Positions 16,437 through 24,730 of a stretch of DNA of 64,000 nucleotides are shown piece by piece. Made by a program: the position numbers and the translations under genes. Below the pieces are notes generated by a model that saw only the letters and a list, made by a program, of their open reading frames with translations, searched no databases and was not told the DNA's origin. The stretch comes from JAEWWD01 sp964440115 (lineage in GTDB: Bacteria > Bacillota > Clostridia > Christensenellales > CAG-138), in contig CAYTPV010000004.1 of assembly GCA_964440115.1 (NCBI GenBank), positions 62,001 to 126,000 on the forward strand, given 5' to 3'. Position 1 is the stretch's first letter; every line of letters begins with the position of its first letter.

Positions 16437-17540
16437 TCAGCGGATGGGCAAGCCTCCGCGAAGCAGCGAAACATCCGAGCCAAATGCCTGCGCAGCCGCG
16501 CATAGAAGCTGTATCGTATATTCGATATCGGATTTTAATGCGACCTCGACCGGGGCGTGGCTGTATCGCATGGGAATGGAAAGGTGCGCCATGGGGATGC
16601 CTTCCGTTCCGACATACTGCGAAAACGCGTCGTCCGTGATGACACCGATAATGGCTTCGCGCTGGAAAGGGATGCCGTTTGCCTTTGCCGTCAACTCCAG
16701 AAACGCGTTGAGCGCCGGGTTGGGCAGCAATCCGCCCAGCGTGCCCCGGCCGTGAAAATTCATATACAGTACGGCGGGGCCCTTGCCGAGCACCACATCG
16801 TAGCGTCCTTTCAGCTCCGGTGTATCGCAGGACGGCGCGATATCCACGCAGATGCCGGCATCCGGCATCAAACGCGTAAAGGCGGGCAGGCATGCACGCA
16901 GGCTGAACTCTTCCTGTACGGTAAAAATGAGATGCACGGTCGCTGCAACAGGATGTTCGTGCAGATATTCGGCAAGAGCAAGCAGAGTCAGCACGCCCAT
17001 GCGGTCGTCCAGCGCTTTGGAGGCGATACAATCCCCGATATGGCGGAAGTTGGCGCAGTAGGTGATCATGCTGCCCACGCCCACACCCAGCGCTTCCGCC
17101 TCCGACTTGGATTTGACGCCCATATCCACATACAGTTCCTGCACGGTGGTGACCGCAAATTTCTTTTCAGCGGGGGTAAGATGATGCGAAGTCGTGCCAA
17201 CGACGGCGGGGTAGCTGCGCATGCCATCTACGCTGTGTACATCCACGAATGTGCATAAAAGCGCCTTTTCAGGTACGCCGCCCACACGTTCCACGCGCAA
17301 AAAGCCATCCGGCTCGATGTGCCTGACGATAAGCCCCAGTTCGTCGAGATGCGCAAAAAATGCGATGGAAGGCTGACCTTGCCGACCGTTAAATGTTGCG
17401 GTTACATTGCCGAGTTTATCCGTATGAACATTGCCGCACAGCGCCATAAGCCGGCGAACGATATCGGCAATCAGCAGATCCTCATGCCCGCTCACGGCGG
17501 GGATGGCGGTTAAAACCGCAAGCGTTTTTTCGATATCCAT
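16437..17540 (-). CDS. M42-family metallopeptidase
   Basis: A 367-residue aminopeptidase of the FrvX/PepA-glutamyl (M42) family. Metal ligands are visible in order: HLDE, the bridging Asp in SKALDDRMG, EE in VQEEFSLRA, Asp in CVDIAPS and the late His in MRYSHAPVE. Members appear as FrvX-like proteins in sugar PTS operons, as here. AAGGAG precedes the ATG at 17540 by five bases. M42 proteins form large tetrahedral cytosolic complexes. Confidence 0.87.
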   Translation of the reverse strand: MDIEKTLAVLTAIPAVSGHEDLLIADIVRRLMALCGNVHTDKLGNVTATFNGRQGQPSIAFFAHLDELGLIVRHIEPDGFLRVERVGGVPEKALLCTFVDVHSVDGMRSYPAVVGTTSHHLTPAEKKFAVTTVQELYVDMGVKSKSEAEALGVGVGSMITYCANFRHIGDCIASKALDDRMGVLTLLALAEYLHEHPVAATVHLIFTVQEEFSLRACLPAFTRLMPDAGICVDIAPSCDTPELKGRYDVVLGKGPAVLYMNFHGRGTLGGLLPNPALNAFLELTAKANGIPFQREAIIGVITDDAFSQYVGTEGIPMAHLSIPMRYSHAPVEVALKSDIEYTIQLLCAAAQAFGSDVSLLRGGLPIR

Positions 17541-17579
17541 ATGTACTCCTTTCATTTTCTCAAAGGTAAATTGATGGGT

Positions 17580-18323
17580 CTATGCGCCGCCGATGTGCAT
17601 TCTGCCGCCATCCACCACGAGTACTTCGCCCGTTATCATATTGGACATGTGTGAAAGCAAAAACAGCGCCACGGAGGCGACATCTTCCGGCGTGCCAACA
17701 CGGCCAAGTGGCATGATGTCCTTATAATGTGTAAGCATGTTTTCTTCCGATCCGAAGCGCGTAATCGTCATATCGCTTTTGATGACGGCGGGCGCGATGC
17801 CGTTGACACGGATGCCGTCCTTGGCGAAATTGCGCGCGAAAAACATGATGAGGGCGTAAGCTCCCGCTTTTGTAACGTTATAAGCGGGAATGCCGGTGCC
17901 GCCGGTGAATACGGATGCGGAGGTGAGTATGACAACTCTGCCGCCGGTTTTCTTCAGGTATTCGCGCGCGTGCTCCGTGCAGTAATACACGCCCATGGTG
18001 TTTACGCCAAAGCTTCTGCCCCAGTCCGCAACGATACCGGCGTTGTTGACAAGCATATCCAGCCGCCCGAAAAGCCGGTTGATTTGCGCAAGCATGTCGA
18101 TCACGGCGACTTCATTGGATATATCGCACTGGATATAATACGGGCGCGGCCCTGTGCTGCCGATTTCTTCGATTAACGCAGCACAGTCCTCCGGCTTCAT
18201 TACGTCGTTGATTACTGTCTGCGCGCCGGCAGTCGCAAGCGCCAGCGCGGTTTTTGCGCCGATACCTCTGCCTGCACCGGTGATAAGCGCTACCTGCCCG
18301 GTAAGGTCAATCATATATGCCAT
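17580..18323 (-). CDS. Short-chain dehydrogenase/reductase (SDR)
   Basis: A 247-residue classical SDR: TGAGRGIGAKTALAL cofactor motif, NNAGIV, catalytic Ser in VILTSASVF and the YNVTK Tyr/Lys pair. In a Gat-type PTS operon it probably oxidises a polyol phosphate or reduces a ketose phosphate. The start at 18323 follows GAGGAAGGAGGGCAA; an upstream start lacks such a box. It follows the MDR gene by 16 bp. Confidence 0.87.
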   Translation of the reverse strand: MAYMIDLTGQVALITGAGRGIGAKTALALATAGAQTVINDVMKPEDCAALIEEIGSTGPRPYYIQCDISNEVAVIDMLAQINRLFGRLDMLVNNAGIVADWGRSFGVNTMGVYYCTEHAREYLKKTGGRVVILTSASVFTGGTGIPAYNVTKAGAYALIMFFARNFAKDGIRVNGIAPAVIKSDMTITRFGSEENMLTHYKDIMPLGRVGTPEDVASVALFLLSHMSNMITGEVLVVDGGRMHIGGA

Positions 18324-18339
18324 TTGCCCTCCTTCCTCG

Positions 18340-19335
18340 TCATCCGATTTCGACAATGCACTTGAGGCATGCTCCGCGCGCCGCCGTCTGCGCGATGGCG
18401 GCGCCTACGTCAGAAAGCGCAAAACGGTGTGTGATGAGTGATTTCGCGTCGACCATGCCGAAGGAAATCAACCTGAGCGCTTCACGGGTATCCAGATGAT
18501 CCGCCGAATACGAAAGCGTGACCCGAAGCTGACGGAAAAAGGCTTCCTGCACAAAGAATTTCAGATATTCCTCCGGCCCCGGCGTAGCGAATAAAAGAAC
18601 TTCCGCGCCCGGTGCTGCAAGAGAAAGCCCCAGCTCCATGGCGGCAATATCTTTTGCAACCACCAACACGCGGTCAAAACTCGCTATATGGCGCTTTTCG
18701 GATGAAGAGTATGTGTCGGCTCCAAGATCGTGTGCGCGTTGAAGCCGCCATGCGTCCCGCTCAAACACAGCGACATTGCGCAGGCCGTAAGCCGTCAGTG
18801 TCTGCAGAAACAGGAGGCCTATCGCACCCGCGCCGATGATAGCCACGCGGTGATCCGGTGCAATAAAAAGCCGCCTGAGCGCGTGCACGACGCAGGCGAG
18901 CGGTTCTATGAGCGTGCCTTCATCAAATCCAATATGGTCGGGCAGTTTGATCGTATCGATAGCCGCGTGCCGGGCTGATACGGCAAAGTACTCTGAAAAG
19001 CCGCCCGGATCGTATCGGGTGGTCCTGAATGTGTTGCATACGGTGAAATGGCCTTTTCTGCAGGTGCCGCAAGTCAGGCAGGGAATATGATGGTGCACAA
19101 ACACGCGGTCGCCGGGGCGCAGTTCGCCTGCCTGTCCCCTTATTTCCGCGATTGTGCCTGTCGCTTCGTGTCCGAGTACCACGGGAGCCTTTTTGATGTT
19201 ATACCATTCCATCGTATCCGCCACGCATACGCCGCAGCAGGCGGTGCGAACCAGTATGCCTCCGTCTTCAGGCACCGGCAAGGGCAATTCCTGCAGGCGT
19301 ACATCTGAATTGCTGTAGTATACTGCGGCTTTCAT
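18340..19335 (-). CDS. Zinc-dependent medium-chain alcohol/polyol dehydrogenase
   Basis: A 331-residue MDR enzyme. Catalytic-zinc residues are Cys in TACCGVCVAD and His-Glu in LGHEATG; structural-zinc cysteines lie in CLTCGTCRKGHFTVC. The cofactor motif is VAIIGAGAIGLLFLQ. GatD-like polyol-phosphate dehydrogenases have this form, fitting the adjacent galactitol-type PTS. The start at 19335 follows GAGGTATAC. A 13-bp hairpin without T-tract separates it from gatC upstream. Confidence 0.85.
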   Translation of the reverse strand: MKAAVYYSNSDVRLQELPLPVPEDGGILVRTACCGVCVADTMEWYNIKKAPVVLGHEATGTIAEIRGQAGELRPGDRVFVHHHIPCLTCGTCRKGHFTVCNTFRTTRYDPGGFSEYFAVSARHAAIDTIKLPDHIGFDEGTLIEPLACVVHALRRLFIAPDHRVAIIGAGAIGLLFLQTLTAYGLRNVAVFERDAWRLQRAHDLGADTYSSSEKRHIASFDRVLVVAKDIAAMELGLSLAAPGAEVLLFATPGPEEYLKFFVQEAFFRQLRVTLSYSADHLDTREALRLISFGMVDAKSLITHRFALSDVGAAIAQTAARGACLKCIVEIG

Positions 19336-19366
19336 GTATACCTCGATTCCGTAGTCAGAGCGGTGG

Positions 19367-19396
19367 GCGTCCGGCCGTGCCGACACGGCCGGACGC
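19367..19396 (-). other. Intercistronic GC-rich hairpin without T-tract
   Basis: GCGTCCGGCCGTG pairs perfectly with CACGGCCGGACGC around CCGA. It lies between the gatC stop and the dehydrogenase start within one operon. Lacking a U-run, it is more likely an RNA-stabilising or processing element than a full terminator. Confidence 0.6.
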
Positions 19397-19411
19397 ATTA
19401 CAGTGAAAATG

Positions 19412-20680
19412 TTATGCCCCGAACAGGCGGCCGATCTGGAAGAACACCCAGCAGATCCAGTTGCCTGCAGAAAGCGCCGTGATATCCGACGTGCCTTCCG
19501 GAAGCGCGTATCCGGCCTGCACGGCCATCTGCGTGAGGCTGGAACCGAACGATGTACAGATCCACAGCACGATTGCCATAATGACTGTGCCGCAGATGAT
19601 GGAGCGGAACAAATTGCCCTTGCTCAGGCAGGGCACCAGCGCTACGAAATACGCGAGCGCCGCGAGATCGCCGAACGCGAGCACCCTGTTGCCCGGCAGA
19701 AATACCGAGAGCAGTATAACGATGGGGATCAGCACCAGCGAAGCGGATATCGTCACCGGATGGCCGATGAGTATGGCGGTATCGAGGCCGATATAAAACT
19801 CGCGGCCTTTGAAACGTTTATCCATAAAGCTCTTTACGGCTTCGGAAACGATAGAAAGGGACTCCATAAAAAGACCAATGAAGCGCGGCAGTATGAGCAT
19901 GACCGCGCCGATGGTGATGCTGCTGCTCAGAAGCAGGGGAATATTGCTCCAATACCCCGCGAGCAAACCAAGAGCCGCGCCCAGTACGAAGCCCAGTACG
20001 AGCGGGTTGCCGAATATGCCCCATTTCTCCTGGATCTTCTTTTCATCCCACACGATATCCCGTACCCCGGGGATACGGTCGAGCACCCAGTTGACGCCCA
20101 ATATAATGGGTACGGATGTCACACCCCAGCCGTGGGGGATGGAGATACCGGGTATTCCGTAGAATTCCTGCACGCGCTTTGCTGTGCGGTCCGCAATAAT
20201 CAGGCACAGCGCCGCGTGGCACGCGCCCGCGAACAGCCCGAACAACAGACTTCCGCTTGCGATGTATACGGCGGACGCCGTAAATGCGTGGTTCCAGAAG
20301 TTCCAAACGTCCACGTTGAGCGTCTTTGTCGTTTTAGTCAGTATCATCAATATGTTGACGCCCAGCGATACCAGAATAATCATGGAGCCGACCGGCGTGC
20401 TGTACGCGATGGACGCGCCTACCTGCCAGCCGACGTCGAGAATGGATTTGTTGACGTTGAATGATTGCATGATGGTATTGGCCATGGGCGAAATCGTTGT
20501 CAGCATCAACCCTATGACAAGGTTCAGCCCGATATACGCCGCGCCGAATGTCATACCGGCAATCAGCGCTTTTTTGAATTTCGCACCCAATACCAAGCAG
20601 ATAATCATAATGACGACCGGAATGACGACCGATACGCCAAGCTGACCGAGTATCCCGCGAATTGCGTCAAGAACCTGCAT
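19412..20680 (-). CDS. gatC: PTS system, galactitol-type IIC component
   Basis: A 422-residue membrane permease with about 10 helices, of the GatC family, which moves a hexitol or similar sugar alcohol across the membrane as it is phosphorylated. The family-typical SFNVNKSILDVGWQ and DTAILIGHPVTISASLVLIP segments are visible. It lies between gatB and polyol-type dehydrogenases. No IIA gene is in the window. Confidence 0.88.
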   Translation of the reverse strand: MQVLDAIRGILGQLGVSVVIPVVIMIICLVLGAKFKKALIAGMTFGAAYIGLNLVIGLMLTTISPMANTIMQSFNVNKSILDVGWQVGASIAYSTPVGSMIILVSLGVNILMILTKTTKTLNVDVWNFWNHAFTASAVYIASGSLLFGLFAGACHAALCLIIADRTAKRVQEFYGIPGISIPHGWGVTSVPIILGVNWVLDRIPGVRDIVWDEKKIQEKWGIFGNPLVLGFVLGAALGLLAGYWSNIPLLLSSSITIGAVMLILPRFIGLFMESLSIVSEAVKSFMDKRFKGREFYIGLDTAILIGHPVTISASLVLIPIVILLSVFLPGNRVLAFGDLAALAYFVALVPCLSKGNLFRSIICGTVIMAIVLWICTSFGSSLTQMAVQAGYALPEGTSDITALSAGNWICWVFFQIGRLFGA

Positions 20681-20710
20681 AGATAACCTCCCCGTTTCCT
20701 GCAGTCTCAG

Positions 20711-20730
20711 GGGGCGCGGTTTCGCGCCCC
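20711..20730 (-). other. Intercistronic GC-rich hairpin between gatB and gatC
   Basis: GGGGCGCG pairs perfectly with CGCGCCCC around a 4-base loop, with no T-tract. It lies 15 bp after the gatB stop codon and may set the ratio of IIB to IIC mRNA. Confidence 0.6.
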
Positions 20731-20745
20731 ATACAACGATGCTGT

Positions 20746-21048
20746 TTAAGTCTTTTCGCTTAATTCCCTGACCTTTGCCGCAATCGCCTCCAGCAATTCC
20801 TCGCGCCCGCGGTTGGTCAGTATGGGCAATGCGTTAAAAACAGGCAGTCCGGTATTAAATGGTACCTGCGCGGAGGAAATAATGATGTCGTTGCCCGTGA
20901 GCCGGAAAGGTATGTTGTTGACACTTGTGCCGTCGATGGATACGGACAGCTTCTGCTGCTCCATGTATTCACGAACGGCGCAGGCGACCAGCATGCTGGT
21001 TGCAATGCCGCTGCCGCAGGCGACAAGGATTTTGACCGTTTTCGCCAT
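20746..21048 (-). CDS. gatB: PTS system, galactitol-type IIB component
   Basis: A 100-residue IIB protein with the phosphocysteine loop VACGSGIATSML near residue 11. It accepts phosphate from IIA and passes it to the sugar on IIC. First gene of the operon that runs down to at least the Rpe gene. The ATG at 21048 follows AAAGGAGGTAGGAC. Confidence 0.9.
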   Translation of the reverse strand: MAKTVKILVACGSGIATSMLVACAVREYMEQQKLSVSIDGTSVNNIPFRLTGNDIIISSAQVPFNTGLPVFNALPILTNRGREELLEAIAAKVRELSEKT

Positions 21049-21465
21049 GTCCTACCTCCTTTCTCAAAACGTCTTTGTTCGGCTGCTGCGTAAAGATCAG
21101 AAGGATACGCCAATAGCTGCAATGGCGTGTTCCTTACTGTAATTCTATGGACGCGACCCGGCTGCTAGAACGGCACGGGAAGCTTGGCCAAATATTGTGT
21201 TCGAGGTGCTCAATAGTCACACAATGCATGAACTGCTGACCTACATGCGGGCGCGATGCCTGCAGGGACGGGGAAGAGGGGCATGCGTGGATGGCGTTTG
21301 ACAGGCCTATTCCTTTTATTTTAAGAATGCGGTGGAGCGAGGCGGATACTCGCTGCATTGCACGGATAAACGGGAACAGAATATACTAATAGAAGCGGAA
21401 GCATACTTTCGCGCCGGCGGTGCTGCGTAATAGGTAGTACAAAACGAAAATAATATATTTTTCGC
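21049..21465. other. Intergenic region between the divergent gat operon and the T-box unit
   Basis: About 400 bp with no supportable gene. It must hold the promoter of the gat operon on the minus strand, which I could not place with confidence. Short coding-like stretches occur in several frames between about 21130 and 21430 but are broken by stops and match nothing I recognise. Confidence 0.4.
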
Positions 21466-21494
21466 TTGACAGCCGCACACGAGTATGCTACGAT
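21466..21494 (+). promoter_or_regulatory. Sigma-A-type promoter of the T-box unit
   Basis: A perfect -35 TTGACA (21466-21471), a 17-bp spacer and -10 TACGAT (21489-21494). Transcription would start near 21501, directly before the T-box leader. Confidence 0.75.
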
Positions 21495-21500
21495 ACAGAA

Positions 21501-21787
21501 AATTGAATGGGCAAAGGCGACGAAGAGGAGTAGTAAGCGGTTTTCCCAAGGCATAGAGAGCAGCGGATGGTGGAAGCGTTGCGTTTGGATATCGTTGAAG
21601 TAGCCTCGGAGCAGCGGATCGAACAAGGCTTAGGCCGTTAAAGTAGTCTCCGCCGTGCATTCCCCACGTTATAAGGGAAGCGGAATCGAAGCAATTCTGT
21701 TCCGGCTAAGTGCGCATGGAATCTATCCGTGCGAATTCAGGTGGTACCGCGTGATCCACGTCCTGTAGTCAGGACGTGGATTTTTTA
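21501..21787 (+). promoter_or_regulatory. T-box riboswitch, specifier GUA (tRNA-Val)
   Basis: The T-box core AATTCAGGTGGTACCGCG (21734-21751) is followed by a terminator hairpin, GATCCACGTCCTG with CAGGACGTGGATT, and a T6 tract. Stem I is recognisable: GACGAAGAGGAGTAGTA on the 5' side, AGAGAGC and GGTGGAA in the distal part. Pairing GAGG (21526-21529) with CCTC and AGCGGTTTTCC with GGATATCGTT leaves the specifier strand GAA-GTA-G, so the codon reads GUA, valine. The bulge TGGT suits the A73-CCA end of tRNA-Val. Uncharged tRNA-Val should switch on the acyl-CoA synthetase downstream. Confidence 0.9.
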
Positions 21788-21834
21788 TTGCAGAAAAATT
21801 CGAGAATTTGCTCAATGAGTAAGGAGTGTACACC

Positions 21835-23484
21835 ATGATCGAACGCTTTGCAAACAGGACTCAATTCTCCTCGTATGAGGATTTTAAAGCAAATTACCGG
21901 GTTTCATATCCGGAAGATTTTAATTTTGCTACGCATGTTGTCGATGCATGGGCAAAGGAAGAGCCTGGGCGCAGGGCGCTGACCTGGTGCGACGATCATG
22001 GCAACAGCCGTACGTTTACATTTTCAGATATCTCCCGCCTATCCATGCAGGCGGCCAGGTATATTGCAACATTGGGCATCAAAAAGGGCGACATGGTCAT
22101 GCTGCTCTTAAAACGCCGCTGGGAATATTGGATTACAGCCGTCGCGCTGCACCGCATTGGCGCTATCGTTATACCTGCGGCATACCAGCTTGCCGCGAAG
22201 GATATCATCTACCGCGCACAGGCGGCCAATATTCGTATGATCATCGCTGTGAACGACCCGTGGGTCATAGAACAGGTCGAAGCTGCCCGCCCGGAATGTA
22301 AAAGCGTGGAGCATTATGCGCTGCTGGGCGAGCGCCGTGAGGGCTGGCTGGATTACGCGGCGGGGATGGAAAATGCAGCGCCCGATTATGTGAAGGACGA
22401 GTCTTTGAAGGTGCGCGATCTCATGCTGATGTATTTCACATCCGGCACCACCGGCATGCCTAAAATGGTCATGCATGATCAAAGTTACCCCATCGGCCAT
22501 ATCGTGACCGCACGTTATTGGCAGCAGGTGCAGGACGGCGGACTGCATATTACCGTTGCCGATTCCGGCTGGGCGAAATTCGGCTGGGGCTCCATTTACG
22601 GGCAGTGGATCAGCGGTACTGAAATCCTTGGCTACGATGCCGATAATAAATTCAGCCCGCGAAAACTCATCGATACCATCCGTACCTACCGCCCCACGTC
22701 GCTGTGCGTACCGGGCACCATTTATCGCTTTATGATGAAGGAAGGCATTACAAAAGAGGATTTCGCTTCCGTCCGCCACTGCGGTACGGCCGGAGAACCT
22801 CTTGCGCCGGAAATCATGCGCACATTCGAAGAAATCACCGGCCTGAAAATCCATGAGGGGTTCGGACAGTCCGAATCGAGCGTTCTTGTCGGTAATTTCC
22901 CGTGGTTCAGCCCGCGTGCCGGCTCCATGGGCAAACCATCCCCGCTTTATGATATCCGTATCATCGACGAAAACGGCGATCAGTGCGATATGGGCGAAAT
23001 TGGCGAGCTTGTCATCTGCGGTTTGGATGAATACAAGCCCGAGGGATTGCTGTGCGGCTATTGGTATAACGGCGAATTAAGGCCCGCGCACGATGAGAAA
23101 TATATCTACCATACCGGCGATCTGGTTTGGAAGGATGAGGATGGCTATCTATGGTTCGTTGGAAGAAACGACGATATGATCAAATGCTCCGGCTATCGCA
23201 TTGGGCCGTTTGAAATCGAATCCGTGCTGCTGACTCACCCCAGCGTACAGGAATGCGCCATCACCGGCGCGCCCGATCCCATCCGCGGGCAGATCGTCAA
23301 AGCTACCATCGTGCTAAACTGTGGTTACCAGAGCTGCGACGAGCTGACGCACGAACTGCAGGATTACGTCAAGCACATGACTGCGCCTTATAAGTATCCG
23401 CGCGTGATCGAATATGTTTCGGCGCTTCCTAAAACCACTTCCGGTAAAATACAGCGAAACCGCATCCGCGCAGCACAGGCCTGA
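21835..23484 (+). CDS. AMP-forming acyl-CoA synthetase (medium-/branched-chain type)
   Basis: A 549-residue ANL-superfamily ligase of the ACSM-like group, activating a short or medium acid to its CoA thioester. Motifs: the AMP/phosphate loop YFTSGTTGMPKMV, GFGQSESS, the hinge YHTGDLVWKDEDGYLWFVGR, and the C-terminal catalytic lysine in PKTTSGKIQRNR. The ATG at 21835 lies eight bases after AAGGAG. Regulation is by the T-box leader; if the GUA specifier is right, expression follows valine shortage, which would suit isobutyrate activation for valine synthesis. Confidence 0.88.
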   Translation: MIERFANRTQFSSYEDFKANYRVSYPEDFNFATHVVDAWAKEEPGRRALTWCDDHGNSRTFTFSDISRLSMQAARYIATLGIKKGDMVMLLLKRRWEYWITAVALHRIGAIVIPAAYQLAAKDIIYRAQAANIRMIIAVNDPWVIEQVEAARPECKSVEHYALLGERREGWLDYAAGMENAAPDYVKDESLKVRDLMLMYFTSGTTGMPKMVMHDQSYPIGHIVTARYWQQVQDGGLHITVADSGWAKFGWGSIYGQWISGTEILGYDADNKFSPRKLIDTIRTYRPTSLCVPGTIYRFMMKEGITKEDFASVRHCGTAGEPLAPEIMRTFEEITGLKIHEGFGQSESSVLVGNFPWFSPRAGSMGKPSPLYDIRIIDENGDQCDMGEIGELVICGLDEYKPEGLLCGYWYNGELRPAHDEKYIYHTGDLVWKDEDGYLWFVGRNDDMIKCSGYRIGPFEIESVLLTHPSVQECAITGAPDPIRGQIVKATIVLNCGYQSCDELTHELQDYVKHMTAPYKYPRVIEYVSALPKTTSGKIQRNRIRAAQA

Positions 23485-23548
23485 CAGGTTGGGGAGTAAA
23501 TGATGTTTATACTCCGATCATCAAGGGTATTTTAATATAGGAAGAAAG

Positions 23549-23569
23549 CGCCCGTACGAAGTACGGGCG
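23549..23569 (+). other. Hairpin after the acyl-CoA synthetase gene
   Basis: CGCCCGTAC pairs perfectly with GTACGGGCG around GAA, followed by TACGTATGTTATATA rather than a clean T-run. It could be a weak terminator. Confidence 0.45.
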
Positions 23570-23613
23570 TACGTATGTTATATATCGGGTAGACCGAAGA
23601 AGGGTGAGCTTTT

Positions 23614-24000
23614 ATGGATACGATTGACGAATATATCGGTCAATTTGAGCCTGCGGTTCAGGAAAGACTGCAGACGCTGCGGCAGGTAATACGCAAGGCG
23701 GCGCCCGAAGCGGAAGAGAAAATCAGCTGGGGTATGGCGACTTTTTCTCTGCATGGGAATCTCGTGCATTTTGCGGCAGCCAAACACCATATCGGCTTCT
23801 ATCCGGGCGCAAGCGGGGTGGAAGCATTTGCGGATAAACTGGAGGAATTTGAAACGTCAAAGGGAACCATACGGCTTCCACTCGACAGGCCGCTTCCGCT
23901 CGAGCTGATTGAGGAAATCGTGCTTTTCCGGGCAAAACAGAACAAGGAAGCTGCACAGGCAAAACGGGAAAAGAGCAAAAAAACAAAAATCGCAGAATAG
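23614..24000 (+). CDS. DUF1801 (YdhG-like) protein
   Basis: A 128-residue cytosolic protein of the DUF1801/YdhG family, with the family stretches APEAEEKISWGMATFS, HHIGFYPG and KGTIRLPLDRPLP. Homologues are sometimes annotated as iron chaperones by similarity to frataxin-like folds; biochemical support is thin. The C-terminal 20 residues are lysine-rich. Monocistronic, ending at a strong terminator. Confidence 0.82.
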   Translation: MDTIDEYIGQFEPAVQERLQTLRQVIRKAAPEAEEKISWGMATFSLHGNLVHFAAAKHHIGFYPGASGVEAFADKLEEFETSKGTIRLPLDRPLPLELIEEIVLFRAKQNKEAAQAKREKSKKTKIAE

Positions 24001-24002
24001 AA

Positions 24003-24026
24003 AAAAGGAGGCAATAGCCTCCTTTT
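24003..24026. terminator. Bidirectional terminator
   Basis: AAAAGGAGGC pairs with GCCTCCTTTT around AATA, between the convergent DUF1801 gene and the hypothetical gene at 24049. Confidence 0.8.
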
Positions 24027-24048
24027 AATATGATATAGGTGCTTTTGA

Positions 24049-24627
24049 TTACCCGTTGATTACGCCTTCGTAAATACTCTGGGCTAGTCCCTTATATCCG
24101 CCCTTGAAGTCGCCGGTAAACTGCACGCGGCCAAGCTCTTCTGCCGCACGCCACAGCAACGCAAGTTCTTCAGGGTTTTCTTTTTTGAGCGTATATATCT
24201 TTTCCAGCAATCCATAAACAGCGCCTTCTACACAGCGTCCAAAGGGCTTTCTGCTTTGCCAGAAGCCAAACCCTGTAAAGCCCAGCATAAAGCTATACTT
24301 GTTTTCGCCCTGAAAGAGTATCTGCGAACGAAGGACGCGCTTTGTCATATACGAATACTCGCATACTTCCATGAGCTGATCAAAGGGACGTTGTTCATCC
24401 TTCGCAAAAACTTTTTCCCATTCCGCCCCGGCAGAAAGTTTTTCTTGTATAAGCGCCACGGCAGAAGAGCTGAGCTTTTTGGTTGTAATAAGCCGCAACG
24501 TAAACAGGCAGAAAAACAATATATCGGGATGCGACATGGGAATCTTAGGCATTGCCACATAGAGAATGCCCACTTTATCGTAATGACGACCGTAAAAATG
24601 CAGCTCAGCACGTATGTCCTGTATCAT
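24049..24627 (-). CDS. Hypothetical protein, 192 aa
   Basis: Not recognised. Apparently soluble and mostly helical, with an aromatic-rich centre (GFTGFGFWQSRKPFGRC). No signal peptide, membrane helix or metal motif is evident. It starts with ATG at 24627 after an AGGAGG box. It stands alone between two hairpins. No function is proposed. Confidence 0.65.
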   Translation of the reverse strand: MIQDIRAELHFYGRHYDKVGILYVAMPKIPMSHPDILFFCLFTLRLITTKKLSSSAVALIQEKLSAGAEWEKVFAKDEQRPFDQLMEVCEYSYMTKRVLRSQILFQGENKYSFMLGFTGFGFWQSRKPFGRCVEGAVYGLLEKIYTLKKENPEELALLWRAAEELGRVQFTGDFKGGYKGLAQSIYEGVING

Positions 24628-24661
24628 GACGCAATCCTCCTAGAGTGTATGTTTCAGATGA

Positions 24662-24697
24662 GAAACGCTTGTTCCGCGTGTGCGGAACAAGCGTTTC
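24662..24697 (-). terminator. Perfect hairpin after the peptide-binding protein gene
   Basis: GAAACGCTTGTTCCGC pairs perfectly with GCGGAACAAGCGTTTC around a 4-base loop. It ends the peptide-transporter operon on the minus strand; the U-run is weak. Confidence 0.7.
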
Positions 24698-24730
24698 GGA
24701 TAGTTTAGTCAGACAATCCTCAGATTATCA

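Noticed and set aside
16405..17031. N-terminal extension of the Rpe-like gene into the M42 gene
   Set aside because: The extra residues overlap the M42 coding sequence, look random, and a ribosome binding site lies right before the normal Rpe start.
21130..21430. Coding-like fragments upstream of the T-box, perhaps a relic of a missing PTS IIA
   Set aside because: Frames are short and interrupted, and none shows a recognisable motif, so I cannot support a pseudogene.
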